Assembly: GCA_026122225.1 (NCBI GenBank)
Contig: JANEZZ010001570.1
Coordinates: 1-64,000, forward strand
Direction of reading: 5' to 3'
DNA from: Heloderma charlesbogerti
Taxonomy: Eukaryota; Chordata; Lepidosauria; Squamata; Helodermatidae
Length of the DNA stretch: 64,000 nt
In this document: positions 11,317 to 21,879 of the stretch, in pieces
How positions within the stretch are numbered: position 1 is the first letter of the stretch
Layout: each line of letters opens with the position of its first letter
Notes under the pieces: model-generated
What the model was told of the DNA's origin: nothing
Seen by the model: the letters and a program-made list of their open reading frames with translations, nothing else
Database searches by the model: none
Position numbers and translations under genes: made by a program

Positions 11317-12438
11317 TAGGGATGGACAAAAGTCCCTTACCTGTTCTTGAAACTTGCTTCACAGTGGGGGGGAGGCGCTTTGGTTCTCCCCCTGAAGTTC
11401 ATGCGAGGGGGAAAATAAGCGTTCTCTTATTTTCGCCATAGTCTATGTAAATCTTTACGTAGACTAGACGTGCCAAAATAAGGAATGCAAATGGCGGGGC
11501 CCATGGGCCGCCGCCATTTGTGTATGCGCTTTTGTGACGATTTACGTAGCCTATCATGGCTGACTTTGGAAATCTAGCCGTGATAGGCTACGTAAATTGT
11601 TACGTAGCCTATCACGGGGGTGGTTTTTAGGGATGGGGGAGAATTTCTCCCTGAAACTTCGGGGGGCCGAGTGCCAACGTATTCGGCCACCCGAAGTAGT
11701 TTCGGGGAGAAATTCTATTTGCGAAACGCTATTTGCATTACCCTTATTTTCGCCGTAGTCTACATAAAGATTTACGTAAAGATTTACAGCCCCCTATGGG
11801 GGCCGCCATTTGCGTACGCACTTTTTTTTTTTTTTAAGTCACCCGTGATAGGCTACGTGACGATTAATGTAGCCTACCACAGCTGACTTTGCAGATCTAG
11901 CCATGATAGGCTACGTTAATCATCACGTAGCCTATCATGGGGGCGTTTTTTTTTTTTTACTTTTTATTTCGTGGCCGGGCGAGGCGAGGCGCCTCCTCCC
12001 CGGCCTGAATTTCAGCCGGGCGAGGCGGGAAGCCTCCCCCCGGCCTGAATTTCAGCCGGGCAAGGAGGGAAGCCTCCCCCCCCAGCCTGAACTTCGGGGG
12101 GAGCAGAGAAGCGCCTCCCCCCCACCGCGAAGCAAGCTGCGAGACCAGGTAAGTGGCTTTCGTGCACCCTTAGTGGTTTTTTTTTTTACTTTACTTTTTT
12201 TTGTTGCAATGGTGGTGGCGGCAGCTGGTCGGGAGATTGGCCGCCGCCCCCGCCTCCGCCAAACCGCCACCGAACCGCCACCGGGACCCGCCGCAGAGAG
12301 GGACATTCGGCTACGGTAAGTCCCATCCTGGGGGGCGGGCGGGGGGCCGGCAGAGAATTTCCCCACCAATTTCGGGGGGCTGAATGCATTGGCACTCGGC
12401 CCCCTGAAGTTTCGGGGAGAAATTCTCGGCCATCCCTA
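11317..12438 (+). mobile_element. TAGGG foldback transposon, outer copy in L2
   Basis: Its ends are TAGGGATGGACAAAAG and GGCCATCCCTA, with flanks AGTAAAAT (11309-11316) and AATAAAAC (12439-12446), a 6/8 match. The central palindrome and one hairpin pair are present left of the nested copy at 11628-12172. Right of it lie the ATG-GTAAGT segment (12209-12321) and the right subterminal palindrome. Confidence 0.8.
11628..12172 (-). mobile_element. TAGGG foldback transposon nested in reverse, perfect TSD
   Basis: It begins with the right-end sequence TAGGGATGGGGGAG and ends GTGCACCCTTA, so it is inverted relative to its host copy. The duplication GTGGTTTT is perfect (11620-11627, 12173-12180). It is internally deleted: the right subterminal palindrome joins directly to the central palindrome. 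The GC minisatellite and AGGTAAGTGGC are intact at its left-end side (11975-12172). Confidence 0.9.
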
Positions 12439-13537
12439 AATAAAACTCATACAATCAAGCTGTACCAACTGAAACTCATCCGCGGCTCTACTGGCTAGCT
12501 TCCAATTTCCTGGCTTTTTGGAGTTTGGGCCAACAGAGATAGCCTTCACTCTGCCCTTTTAAATTTTTAAATCATTAAAAATCAGGTAGTTTTTAAATCA
12601 TTGATAACTATTACTGCAAGTCCATTTGGTACTAAGAGGGTGCTTAAAATAGTTACATGTTTAGAATAGACCAGGAAATAGTAAAATGGATAATGAAAGG
12701 GGTTAATAATTTCAGAGAATAGTGTCATATTGAAGGTAGCCTATATCACATGAGTTTTTTCAACTAGTTTAGGGTGATTAGTATGTATCAGTCAAACCAT
12801 TCAAGTTTGGTTTCAATTCAGGTTCACAGATATTAGATTCTGACTCACTGCTTAGGTTCAATTCAGACAAGAATGGGGTGGGGAGTAGTTCTGTGACCAG
12901 GTCAGCAATTATGAACCAGTTTTGATTTGTTTCAGATACATTTTACACACAAAGATTAATGTAAAACTTTTACCATTGCACTACAAACCCCTAGAAAATG
13001 AATACATGGTAAAAATATTTTGAGAAAACATATTTTTAAATATGCAACGTGCATGCAGTAATGCCACATCCTCCAGAAGGCTGTGAGTCATATTTGACAA
13101 TTGAGTTAACAGAATCAATTTTCACTCCCTCAAATACTTTTCTGCATCAACTAGCAGAGAAGAAATAGATGATATAATTTTAGCTGATTTCAGGAATTTT
13201 TGCGTCTTGCCTGTTGCCTCTCTAAGTGGTGAAGAACAGTGTGGCATTCCAGCTCCTTCCCAGTGAGAATTCCCCTTCTCTAAGGCGTTTCTCACCCCAA
13301 GCAGGAAACACCTTTCCCCACACACAAAAAAGCAGGACCTTTAAGGCTTAGGTCTAACCCTTTACTTAGTCCTCTATCTGTGAAGACACACAGACTTTAC
13401 GTATAACCTTGTACTGTTCCCTTTATACCTTCCCCTTACATAGCCAAGACCAGAAGGTATAGGATTTATAATCAAAGAAAGTTTTATTGATTACAGTAAT
13501 AAATTGTTGAATAATAAACAGGTAACTCTTAATTTGG
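12439..13537. other. L2-like scrap, then unassigned sequence
   Basis: 12458-12481 repeats 11285-11308 exactly (24 bases). 12491-12545 is close to the reverse complement of 9246-9296. The rest, to 13537, shows no recognised feature. Confidence 0.35.
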
Positions 13538-13650
13538 AGGCAAAAGGAGAAGGGGATGGCAGAGGATGAGATGGCTAGATAGCATCACTGATGCAATGAA
13601 TACAGACTTGAGCACACTCCGGGAGAGAGCGCAGCACAGGAAGGCCTGGC
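13538..13650 (+). mobile_element. BovB LINE scrap (near the 3' end of the ORF)
   Basis: It corresponds to the last part of the BovB frame (GKRRRGWQRMRWLDS-type coding, then the GGCCTGG region) seen complete at 26420-26530. It stops abruptly at 13650, where a TAGGG copy starts, and its missing 3' end does not appear on the other side. Confidence 0.85.
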
Positions 13651-14351
13651 TAGGGGTGGATGAAAGTCCCTTACCTGTCCTCGAAGGATGTTCGCGGTGG
13701 GGGGGAGGCGCTTCGATGCTCCCCCCGTGAAGTTCAGGCCGGGGGGGGAGGCTTCCCACCTCGCCCCGGCCGAAATTCAGGCCGGGGAGGAGGCTTCCCG
13801 CCTCGCCCGGCCGCGAACGCGAACGTTCTTTAAAAAAAACAAAAACGCCCCCTGATAGGCTACGTGACGATTAACTTAGCCTATCACGGCTAGATCTGCA
13901 AAGTCAGCCATGATAGGCTATGTCAATCGTCACGTAGCCTATCACGGGTGACTTTAAAAAAAAAAAGCACGTACGCTAATGGCGGCCCCCACAGGGAGCT
14001 GCCATTCGCGTTCCTTATTTGGTCGCTGTAGTCTACATAAAGATTTACGTAGACTACAGCGAAAATAAGGGCAATGCAAATAGCGTTTGTTTGTTTTTTC
14101 TTTCTTTGGAATGGCAGCGGTGGCAGCCGGTCAAAAGACCGGCTGCCTCTCCCGCCCCGCTCGAACACCCGCCGAACCGCCGGCCGGACCCGCCGCCGGG
14201 AGGGACATTCGGCGAAGGTAAGTCCCGTCCCGGGGGGGTGTGCAGGGGGCAGGGGTGTGTGGAGGATTTCTCCCCGAAACTTGTTCGGGGGGCCGAACAT
14301 GTTGGCGCTCGGCTCCCCGAAGTTTCGGGGAGAAATTCTCCGCCATCCCTA
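13651..14351 (+). mobile_element. TAGGG foldback transposon with mismatched flanks
   Basis: Its ends are TAGGGGTGGATGAAAG and CGCCATCCCTA. The flanks GGCCTGGC and GCTGCATC do not match. The left flank is BovB and the right flank is the middle of a palindromic MITE, neither of which resumes across the copy. One hairpin pair and half the central palindrome are absent. The ATGGCAGCGG...AAGGTAAGT segment is at 14112-14222. Confidence 0.8.
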
Positions 14352-14436
14352 GCTGCATCCAGTATGGATGGCTGAAGGGATGCTGGGAGCTTTAGGACTT
14401 TTATCTGTCTAAACATGCATAGGATTGTGCCCTAAG
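14352..14436 (+). repeat. half of a palindromic MITE-like repeat
   Basis: It matches the right half of the repeat at 14873-15010 (GATGCTGGGAG, then CTGTCTAAACATGCATAGGA). The left half is missing where the TAGGG copy ends. Confidence 0.7.
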
Positions 14437-14872
14437 GTGTGATGCTGGCCAAAAGCTTAGATGGCTTTTTTAAAGGATTAGTTAAATTCATAAATTCGTA
14501 GTCTATCAAAGGCCTCCATATTCCCAATAGTATGTCTTTAGAGCCAGAAGCTGGAGATCACACCACAGTGGATAGTTATTATGTGACATCCTGCCTTTGA
14601 GCTTCCAGAGGTATTTCATTTGTAGTCGATGGAACCAGAAAGATGAACAGTTCAATGTGGCTTACTCCCAGAGAACGGTATAGTATCACAGCCTCCAGTG
14701 CTGATGACCACTATCATTAGCTGCTGGATTTCAAATATCAAAGCTGATACTTAATGGGTGGAGTGACTGATTTTGATAGTCAGATACCAATTTCAGGGAG
14801 AAAGATGGACTAGGAATGAGTATTTTACCTTAGATGAACGAATTTGATGTGTTTAAAAACACAGATTTATAA

Positions 14873-15010
14873 AGATGCAATTCTATGCATGTTTAGACAG
14901 AGGAAAAAGATCCTACAACTCCCAGCATTCCCCAGCCAGCATGGCTGTCTGGGGAATGCTGGGAGTTATAGGACTTTTTTCTGTCTAAACATGCATAGGA
15001 TTGCATCCTA
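14873..15010. repeat. palindromic MITE-like repeat, about 138 bp
   Basis: This is an imperfect palindrome. TCTATGCATGTTTAGACAG on the left pairs with CTGTCTAAACATGCATAGGA on the right, and CCCAGCATTCCCCAG pairs with CTGGGGAATGCTGGG around the centre near 14942. No reading frame. The superfamily is not determined. Confidence 0.85.
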
Positions 15011-15509
15011 AATTATTCTAGCAGTCTCGTTATACTGTGCCTGGTTATACTCAAACTTTCACAATCCTTCCTGGTACTACATTTCTCCATTTACTTCTTT
15101 TCATTGACAAGTGTTACTGTATAAAGTTGGCTCTGAAAATATTATGACCATTCTAATCATCGTTTAGATACCTTGGAGCATGACTTACCTAACTTCTCTG
15201 CCAGAATTTGCAGAATGTGACACATTTATTGCAGCTGCACTCGCCTCACCATCTGCCAATTTTGTAGCAACGGTTTGAGAAATCTGTGCTTAGGAGAGCT
15301 GCATTTCAGGTGTCGACATCAGCTGTAATGTCAATACTCCTGCTCTGTCAAAGATTGACAAACTGTTGTAAGAAAATAAAGAAATAGGTCAGGCCTTGAC
15401 ATTTCTACTGGGAAAGAACATGCAAGAAATATAGCTGGTGAAGCTGTCTTTTTATCACAAAGGAGATAAAAAGGCAACACCCTTCTCATCTGTTCCCTTG
15501 CAAATTACT
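15011..15509. other. unassigned sequence
   Basis: No gene or repeat recognised between the MITE and the presumed 3' end of the DIRS/Ngaro-type element. Confidence 0.4.
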
Positions 15510-16029
15510 TGAGAGCGGAGATGGGTCAAAGAAGACGCAGACAACAAGCTTGGATTGAAAATTGGGCCGCATTTATTGAAATATTTGCAAAGGGGTAACT
15601 AGGACGGGCATCTAACTGTGTCAGCAGCTAGCTGACACTTCTAGGGCAAAAACACACCCAGCCTGAGGGGTGGCGGTGATCTCGCCATCCCACCAGACTC
15701 CCCTTCTGGGGGAGGTAGACCTTCCGGTGTCACCCCCAACCCGGTGCCGCACAACACCTGGGTGAGTGAGTAGGGTTGGTCTCCCAGGAAACCCTTATCC
15801 CCCCGCCGAGCCACACAACCCGTTCGGGGGGCCTCAGACATCACCTGTCACCATAAGGTGCCTCTGCGTGCACACCATCCCTACTCCCTTTCCTGTTTTG
15901 CCCATCCTAGCTGCCACAGGAGCCACAAGCCTATTGCTTGTGAAACTCCCCCCACCTGCGCAGAAGAACTTCCCACAGGCCCCTTTGCAGATCGGCCAAA
16001 AATAAGTCGTTGCCTATGTCTGACAGGCT
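15510..16029 (-). mobile_element. DIRS/Ngaro-type retrotransposon, 3' part
   Basis: On the minus strand a short coding end (15931-16029) reads LSDIGNDLFLADLQRGL and stops at 15931-15933. It resembles the end of an SGNH-hydrolase domain known from some vertebrate tyrosine-recombinase retroelements. Downstream is a non-coding tail with an AATAAA signal near 15572 and a small palindrome (TGTCAGCAGCTAGCTGACAC). The link to the coding block at 16848-19711 rests on orientation and adjacency across a TAGGG copy. Confidence 0.5.
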
Positions 16030-16847
16030 CCGCCCCCACCCCCCGCCCTTTTACCTTTCCCAAATGTCCCTCCTGGCGGCGGGTCCCGGCAGCGGTTCAG
16101 AAGGTCTTCGTCAGGGGCGGGGGCGGCAGCCGGTCTTTCGACCGCCTTTCCTAGAAAAGGCCGCCATTCCTAGAAAAGTAAAAAAACAACAACGCCCCCG
16201 TCATAGGCTACGTGATGATTAACGTAGCCTATCACGGCTAGATTTGCAAAGTCAGCTGTGATAGGCTACGTAAATCGTCACGTAGCCTATCACGGGTGAC
16301 TTAAAAAAAAAAAAGCGCGTACGGCTAATGGCCGCCCCCATAGGGAGCCGCCATTCCCGTTCCTTATTTGGTTGCTGTAGTGTACGTAAAGATTACTTAG
16401 ACTACGGCAAAAATAAGGGCAACGCTATTTGCGTTGCCCTTATTTTCGCCGTAGTCTACGTAAAGATTTACGTAGACTACAGCGACCAAATAAGGAACGC
16501 GAATGGTGGCTCCCTATGGGGGCCGCCATTTGCGTACGCGCTTTTCTTTTTTTTAAAGTCACCCGTGATAGGCTACGTGCTGATTAACATAGCTTATCAT
16601 GGCTGACTTTGCAGATCTAGCCGTGATAGGCTATGTAAATCGTCACATAGCCTATCACGGGGGCTTTTTAAAAACTTTTTATTTTGTGGCCGGGCGAGGC
16701 GAGGCGCCTCCCCCCCAGCCTGAATTTCGGCCGGGTGAGGAGGGAAGCCTTCCCCCCCGGCCTGAACTTCGGGGGGAGCAGCGAAGCACCTCCCCCCCAC
16801 CACGAAGCAAGCTGCGAGACCAGGTAAGTGGCTTTCGTGCACCCCTA
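16030..16847 (-). mobile_element. TAGGG foldback transposon, right end missing, in the DIRS-type element
   Basis: It runs in reverse and ends GTGCACCCCTA, flanked by CCCAAATA. Its right terminus and subterminal palindrome are gone; sequence starts inside the CCTTTTACCTTTCCC segment. Two complete hairpin pairs, the central palindrome, minisatellite and AGGTAAGTGGC are present. The variant CCTAGAAAAGGCCGCC (16147-16162) is shared only with the copy at 30616. Confidence 0.8.
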
Positions 16848-18357
16848 CCCAAATATGTACAGCCACGTAAATGGGGAAGAATTCCAGGAAGGTGAGGTCA
16901 CGATAGATACTGCTGGCAGCACAGCTCTCTGGCCACTGGCCCCGGCACCACTGGTCTTGCCAAATTAGCCCAAAACCAAAGGTGCCAGCCTCATCCGAAT
17001 GGATCTGCATGTCGGCTCGTAGAAGTAACTCACGTCTCCAAAAGGAGATGCCATTAAAGTCTCTCAAAAATTTAAGCCATACCCGCAGGTCCATGCGCAT
17101 AGCGGAGGTGACTCTGGTGCGATGATGCGGTAGTTGAAGACCCCGCATTGCCCAGCTGAGCCGTCGCAGGAATGCGCGGCCAGGGGCCACTACCCTACAA
17201 GCGAAGTTCAAATGGCCAATGATCTCTTGGACGGCTCTAAGGGAGACTTTATGAAGGTGCAAGATGGATTGGAGCTTATTCCTAAGTACCAGCAATTTAT
17301 CATGAGGGAGACGAGAACACTGTGCAAGGGTATCGAGCTTGATCCCTAAGAACGTCAAAGTAACAGCTGGGCCCTATGTCTTCTCGTGTGCCAAAGGGAC
17401 ACCTAAATCTGAGGACAGGGATATGAATGCCTTAATCAGGTCAGAGCATCGACTGCCGTTCCCGGGTCCAGCAAACAAGAAGTCATCCAAATAGTGAACC
17501 ACATCGCCGCAGCCCGTCTTATCCCGTATGGCCCATTCCAGAAAGGTACTAAATGTTTCAAACATGGCGCAAGAAATGGAGCATCCCATAGGGAGGGCGC
17601 GGTCGATGTAAAATTTGTCCTGGAAGAAAAATCCCAGCAAATCAAAATCCAGAGGATTGATAGGCAAAAAGCGAAAAGCGGATTTTATATCACATTTGCC
17701 CATCAATGCCCCGCGGCCCAGGGCTCTTATCATGGCTACCGCAGTGTCGAAGGAAGTGTAACGCACGGAACATAGGGAATCTGGGATTTCATCGTTAACA
17801 GACTGACCCTTGGGGAAAGAGAGGTCATGAATTAACCTGAACTCACCGGGCGATTTCTTGGGGATAATTCCCAAAGGGGAAATCCACAGGTTGGGTAGAG
17901 GGGGCGAGGAAAAGGGGCCGATGACCCGACCTGACTGAACTTCTTTGTTAATTTTGTCTTGCAGCAAGCGCCGCATGCTAAGGACAGACCGGTGGTTACC
18001 GGTCAAATATGGCTTTCGCAGACCCATAAAGGGGATCCTGAAACCCAGTGTAAAGCCGCGTTCCAAGTAGATCGCTGCCCGACGATTTGGGTAACGCCTT
18101 AGAAGTTGAAGGAGCGGAAGAATCTTAACTGGGCTGGGGCCCTTTGTGAGGGGGAGGGTGCCCACCACCCTGTTTTCTGCCACCACGGCCATCCCTTGGG
18201 GAACCTCTCCAACCTCTGGCTCTCGGGCAGGAGGAGCAGGAGTGTTGACCGCCACAAAGAGAGCACTCGTGCCGGAAGCGGCATGGGTTTCGGGAGCAGG
18301 AACCTTTGGAGCTGAACTACCAGCACAGCCAACGGTGTTGAACCCCTGGACCCGCAA
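16848..18357 (-). pseudogene. DIRS/Ngaro-type reverse transcriptase-RNase H (one nonsense codon, truncated)
   Basis: The minus-strand frame starts at the ATG at 18355-18357 and overlaps the end of gag by 41 bases. RT motifs are WISPLGIIPKKSPGEFRLI, DLSFPKGQSVNDEIP, MGKCDIKSAFR (block A Asp), RALPMGCSISCAMFE, and HYLDDFLFAG (catalytic YLDD). A single TAG near 17374, after AHEKT, interrupts it. The same frame continues with TFLGIKLDT and the RNase H domain (IHSDEAGTFGFGLI, GQWPES, LEFFPIYVAVHIWVG), ending where the TAGGG copy is inserted. The RT style and RNase H wording place it with DIRS-like tyrosine-recombinase retrotransposons. A recombinase and the rest of the ORF are not seen. Confidence 0.85.
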
Positions 18358-19711
18358 TAGGCCTAACGGCTATTGCGGGCGACAGCTTGGCCAGGATGTG
18401 GCCACTGTCGGACCTGTCGCCGAAGCCTGGCCTAGAAGGGGTCATGAATTGGAGCCAAAGGTCCTGGTCCTTCAGATCCCAGCTCATGGAGGGATCAATG
18501 GCGGCCCTCCTACAAAAGGCTTCATCGTAGGCCAGCCATGCACTCCCTTCATATTCGGTGTAAGCCCTGTATATTATGTCAAGGTATTTGGTGAGAACCC
18601 AAGCCCTCTCAGGGAATCTCTGTTGGAGGATGCCAGCGTAAATTAAAAAACCTGGCAACCAGTTCACCCAGGTGCGAGGCACTTTGCAGGCTTTGCTCCG
18701 CTCAGGATCTCGGTCACGGGTCCTATCTTTATTGCTGGGTTCGGGCTCACGAAAGAGCAGGGCAAAGACATCGGTAAATTCACCCCGCAGAATCTTTTCT
18801 CTGGTGGCAATGGTTAAGTGAAAACCAATAGGGGAGGAAGTAGCACCAGTGGGCATAGATCCTCTACTCAGGTTGGCGCATGGGTCAACCGAGGACAACT
18901 GTGGGGCTAGGAGAGGAGGAGAGAGGGAAGCCAGGGGGTCCTGAAAAGAACCGGCGGGCCCCTGCCAAACACTGGCAGAGGCAACTTTAATTGGATGAGG
19001 CTGGAGCAGTGGCGGAGCTGACGTGGTGGCATCTCCTGCTAAGGGGAATGAAGTGCCAGGCCCCACTGAATTAGGTGGGCTAGCCACCGGAGCAGTTGAG
19101 CTGAGAGTTGAGGCTGAGGCAACGGGCTGGGGAGTACTAACTGGGGAGGCTGAAGTAACTGAAGGAAGTGAGAGAGGGGGAACTGGGCCACCCTGAAGAG
19201 TAAACCATGGCAACCAACCCCATGGGGTGATTTGTCCCATGCCCGGCCATGCGAATTGAGGTGCCAAAGCAGTCTCACCTGTATCAATCGTAGGTGTGCT
19301 CTGATCCCTAGCTGGAAGAACTGACGTTGCTGCTTGTGCGCCCAGGGAAGATGAGGCCACAGAAGGGAGGAGCTCCACTGAAGGCGGTGCGCCTTCTGGA
19401 AGAGCCGAGGAAGAGGAGGTGGATGCCTCAATAGTGTCCAGACGAGCTGAAATAGAAAGAAGCAACGAGCGTTGGGTCTGCTGCCGCGTTCGCTTAGGTT
19501 GGACCGCTGAGGGTTTTTGGGGCCTGGCTGGGGGAGGGAAAAGTATCCCCGAGGAACACTCAGCAGCTTCCAAACGAGAAAGAATTGATGACAGTACGGG
19601 GTCTGAGTCCTCATCAGACTCAGAATCAGGCCTTGGCAGCGGTCTTTTGGGGAGGGGGGGAGGGGCCCTCCCCTTACCTTTCTTACCACCTTGGCCCTTC
19701 TTGGGAGGCAT
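18317..19711 (-). CDS. DIRS/Ngaro-type Gag-like protein, 464 aa
   Basis: This is an uninterrupted minus-strand frame starting MPPKKGQGGKKGKGRAPP. Residues 1-40 are basic and proline-rich. Residues 40-290 are a low-complexity Ser/Pro/Ala linker. The C-terminal 150 residues are a folded-looking domain (REKILRGEFTDVFALLFRE, TWVNWLPGFLIYAGIL, YTEYEGSAWLAYDEAFCRR, WDLKDQDLWLQFM) of the type found in vertebrate DIRS Gag proteins. It lies directly upstream of, and overlaps, the RT-RNase H frame, the usual order. Gag would package the element RNA. An intact frame of this length in a damaged element suggests fairly recent insertion. No zinc knuckle is obvious. Confidence 0.75.
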   Translation of the reverse strand: MPPKKGQGGKKGKGRAPPPLPKRPLPRPDSESDEDSDPVLSSILSRLEAAECSSGILFPPPARPQKPSAVQPKRTRQQTQRSLLLSISARLDTIEASTSSSSALPEGAPPSVELLPSVASSSLGAQAATSVLPARDQSTPTIDTGETALAPQFAWPGMGQITPWGWLPWFTLQGGPVPPLSLPSVTSASPVSTPQPVASASTLSSTAPVASPPNSVGPGTSFPLAGDATTSAPPLLQPHPIKVASASVWQGPAGSFQDPLASLSPPLLAPQLSSVDPCANLSRGSMPTGATSSPIGFHLTIATREKILRGEFTDVFALLFREPEPSNKDRTRDRDPERSKACKVPRTWVNWLPGFLIYAGILQQRFPERAWVLTKYLDIIYRAYTEYEGSAWLAYDEAFCRRAAIDPSMSWDLKDQDLWLQFMTPSRPGFGDRSDSGHILAKLSPAIAVRPIAGPGVQHRWLCW

Positions 19712-20029
19712 GATGCAAAAGGTAAGTTAAGGTTAGCTGCTATCGGAGACTTAAGTAAGCAAGTGGGCACCCCAGGCAACAGGCAGCTATCACACAATCT
19801 TCACGATCAGTGGATATGCGTTCCAGACCGAGAGATTAAAGCTTAAGAGGTGCAGCAAAGTTGTTGTTGTTGTTGTTGTTTTTGAGAAGGAAACGCGCTT
19901 GAGCGCGGGCGCCCTCAGCTGAGGGCACCCTAGCTCAGGAGGTGCCAAACAGGCAGCCGCGGCTGCTTCAATAGTTTAAGTAATTAATTATTTTTATTTA
20001 TTTATTTATTTATATTTATTTATTGGGGG
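19712..20029. other. sequence upstream of gag, with simple repeats
   Basis: It probably includes the 5' untranslated end of the DIRS-type element. (GTT)n lies at about 19860-19880, a small palindrome around CCCTCAGCTGAGGGC at 19911-19925, and a (TTTA)n run at about 19992-20024. Terminal repeats of the element were not identified. Confidence 0.45.
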
Positions 20030-20990
20030 GGGAGATGCCAACAGGAGAATAGCAAGGCACTGGGGGGGAAACACCTAGCCCCTGGCCCTGCCGCCAGACT
20101 CCCCTCCCCACCAGGCCATCTAAACTGTCGAGCTGGGGGGGGGAGGCAGACACGCAGCTGCCAGGACAGCCGGAGCCGGCAAACGTGGGTGCTGCGCTCA
20201 ACGCACGCCGCCGCCGCACCTCGCCGCCACCAATGTCTCCGAGGCCCAGCGAGGTAAGCAAAAGGCCACGGCCAGCGGAGACTGGCAGAAGGTGAGCCTG
20301 GCAGACCAATATGCCGGCCAGCAGACAGGCCGGGAGCCGGCCAGCCAGCTGGCAAACAAAAAAGGGTGGGCGATTGAGAGACCGGGCGGGCGGGTGGGCG
20401 AGCGGTCAGGCAGGCAAAGGAACGATGGGGCGGGCGATCAAGCGGGCGGGCGAGCGGGTGGGCAGGCAGGCAGGCAAAGGAACGAGAGGGCGGGCGATCG
20501 AGCGGGCGGGCGGGTGAGCGAGGTGATTGGGGGGGTGAACAAAGGCCGAGGGGGCAGGCGGGTGGGCGCGCACCACCCCACCCGGACCCTCGGGAAGGAG
20601 TAAGGCGCCTCACCAAGGCACTCAAACTAGGAGCCGCGGCCGGCGTTTAGACAGTGAAGAAGAGAGATCACGTACTCGCGCGCTGCCGCCGCGCCGCCGG
20701 CCAAACCGGGGCCGCGGCGGGCGCTCGAGGAAAGAAGCCGGCAGGGAGGGAGGGAAGGGGGGGTGGACATGATATCACCAGTAACGTTGGCTCTCCTGAC
20801 GGCCAGCGGGCGCCGTCCCAGAGGGAGCGGCACCGGAGCGCACGAGACCCGCCGCAAGTGTCGGCAACTCGATAGCCGTGTGTGAATAGAAGCTTTGGCT
20901 CGCAGAAGCACGCTGAGTCCAGGTGGCTGGAAAGATGACGACGAAGCCGGTCTCCAGCAGGAGAGAATCCCTCGTCGAATCCAGGTGAGT
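20030..20990. promoter_or_regulatory. CpG-rich tract (CpG-island-like)
   Basis: This is very GC-rich with frequent CG, including many GGGCGGGCG Sp1-like boxes. It ends just after an ATG-led stretch with CCAGGTGAGTC, a good 5' splice-site match, at 20979-20989. A second ATG with GCGAGGTAAGC is at 20232-20258. It could be the promoter of a plus-strand gene, the 5' region of the minus-strand DIRS-type element, or a GC-rich repeat. No downstream exon is recognised. Confidence 0.4.
20365..20520. repeat. GC-rich minisatellite, about three ~61-bp units
   Basis: Repeated units contain GGGCGGGCGAT, then GGCAGGCAAAGGAACGA (at about 20408 and 20469). The unit is 61 bp, with a more diverged first copy. 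Confidence 0.75.
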
Positions 20991-21423
20991 CTTTAATTCT
21001 CAATAGCTGCGTCGCGCCAAAGAGCTGAGATAGGGAAGGGGGTCGAGTTTAAGACAACTCGGCCCGCTCCTCCCTGACTGGTGGTGCGACTGGGGTGCAT
21101 CAATCAGAGGCCCATACATCTTATCACCCCACCTGCCCGCAAAGGCCCCCCCCCTTTCAGCCAGACAAGCTGGCGCCGGGTAGGGCATATTTAGGCATAA
21201 AAGCTTAATCTGTAATAATAAACCTGGTATCAAGTGTGGAAAATAGTGAAGCTTTAAAACATTAAAGCTTTGCTATACATTCTCAACATATGTGGGAGTG
21301 ACTGTGTAGAACTTACTGCCAAAAACCAACCAATCTCATAAGATGCCCACTGGCAGAATCACGTTTCTTCAATGCATTCATGCTTTGTTCTGTGAAGCCC
21401 TGTCCTACTAAATGTGTCAAAGG
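20991..21423. other. unassigned sequence
   Basis: It contains an AATAATAAACC stretch near 21213 that resembles a polyadenylation signal region, but no LTR boundary or gene is recognised. Confidence 0.35.
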
Positions 21424-21879
21424 TAGGGATGGGGGAGAATTTCTCCCCGAAACTTCGGGGGGCCGAGCGCCAATGCATTCAGTCCTCCGAAGGTTGTTCG
21501 GGGAGAAATTCTACGCCCCCCCGCCCCCCCCCCCGGGATGGGACTTGCCTTTCACGAATGTCCCTCCCGGGGGCGGGTCCCGGCGGCGGTTTGGCAGGTC
21601 TTCGTCAGGGGTGGGGGCAGCAGCCGGTCTTTTGACCGGCTGCCGCTGCTGCCATTACAAGCAAAGTAAAACAAAAAAAATGCCCCTGTGATAGGCTACG
21701 TAACGATTAACGTAGCCTAAAGTCAGCGGTGATAGGCTACGTTAATCGTCACGTAGGCTATCACGGGTGATTTTTTTAAAAAAGAAAAAAGCGCGTACGG
21801 CTAATGGCGGCCCCCATAGGAAGCCGCCATTCGCGTTCCTTATTTGGTCCCTGTAGTCTACGTAAAGATTTACGTAGAC

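Noticed and set aside
15893..15902. CCATCCCTA at 15893 as a TAGGG right end
   Set aside because: No subterminal palindrome or other family sequence precedes it; it is a chance 9-mer.
20020..20625. 201-codon minus-strand frame in the CpG-rich tract
   Set aside because: Its repeats mirror the 61-bp minisatellite, the composition is low-complexity Arg/Pro, and there is no domain.
20991..21240. LTR of an endogenous retrovirus (AATAAA-like signal near 21213)
   Set aside because: No TG...CA ends, primer-binding site, paired LTR or retroviral pol/env could be seen.
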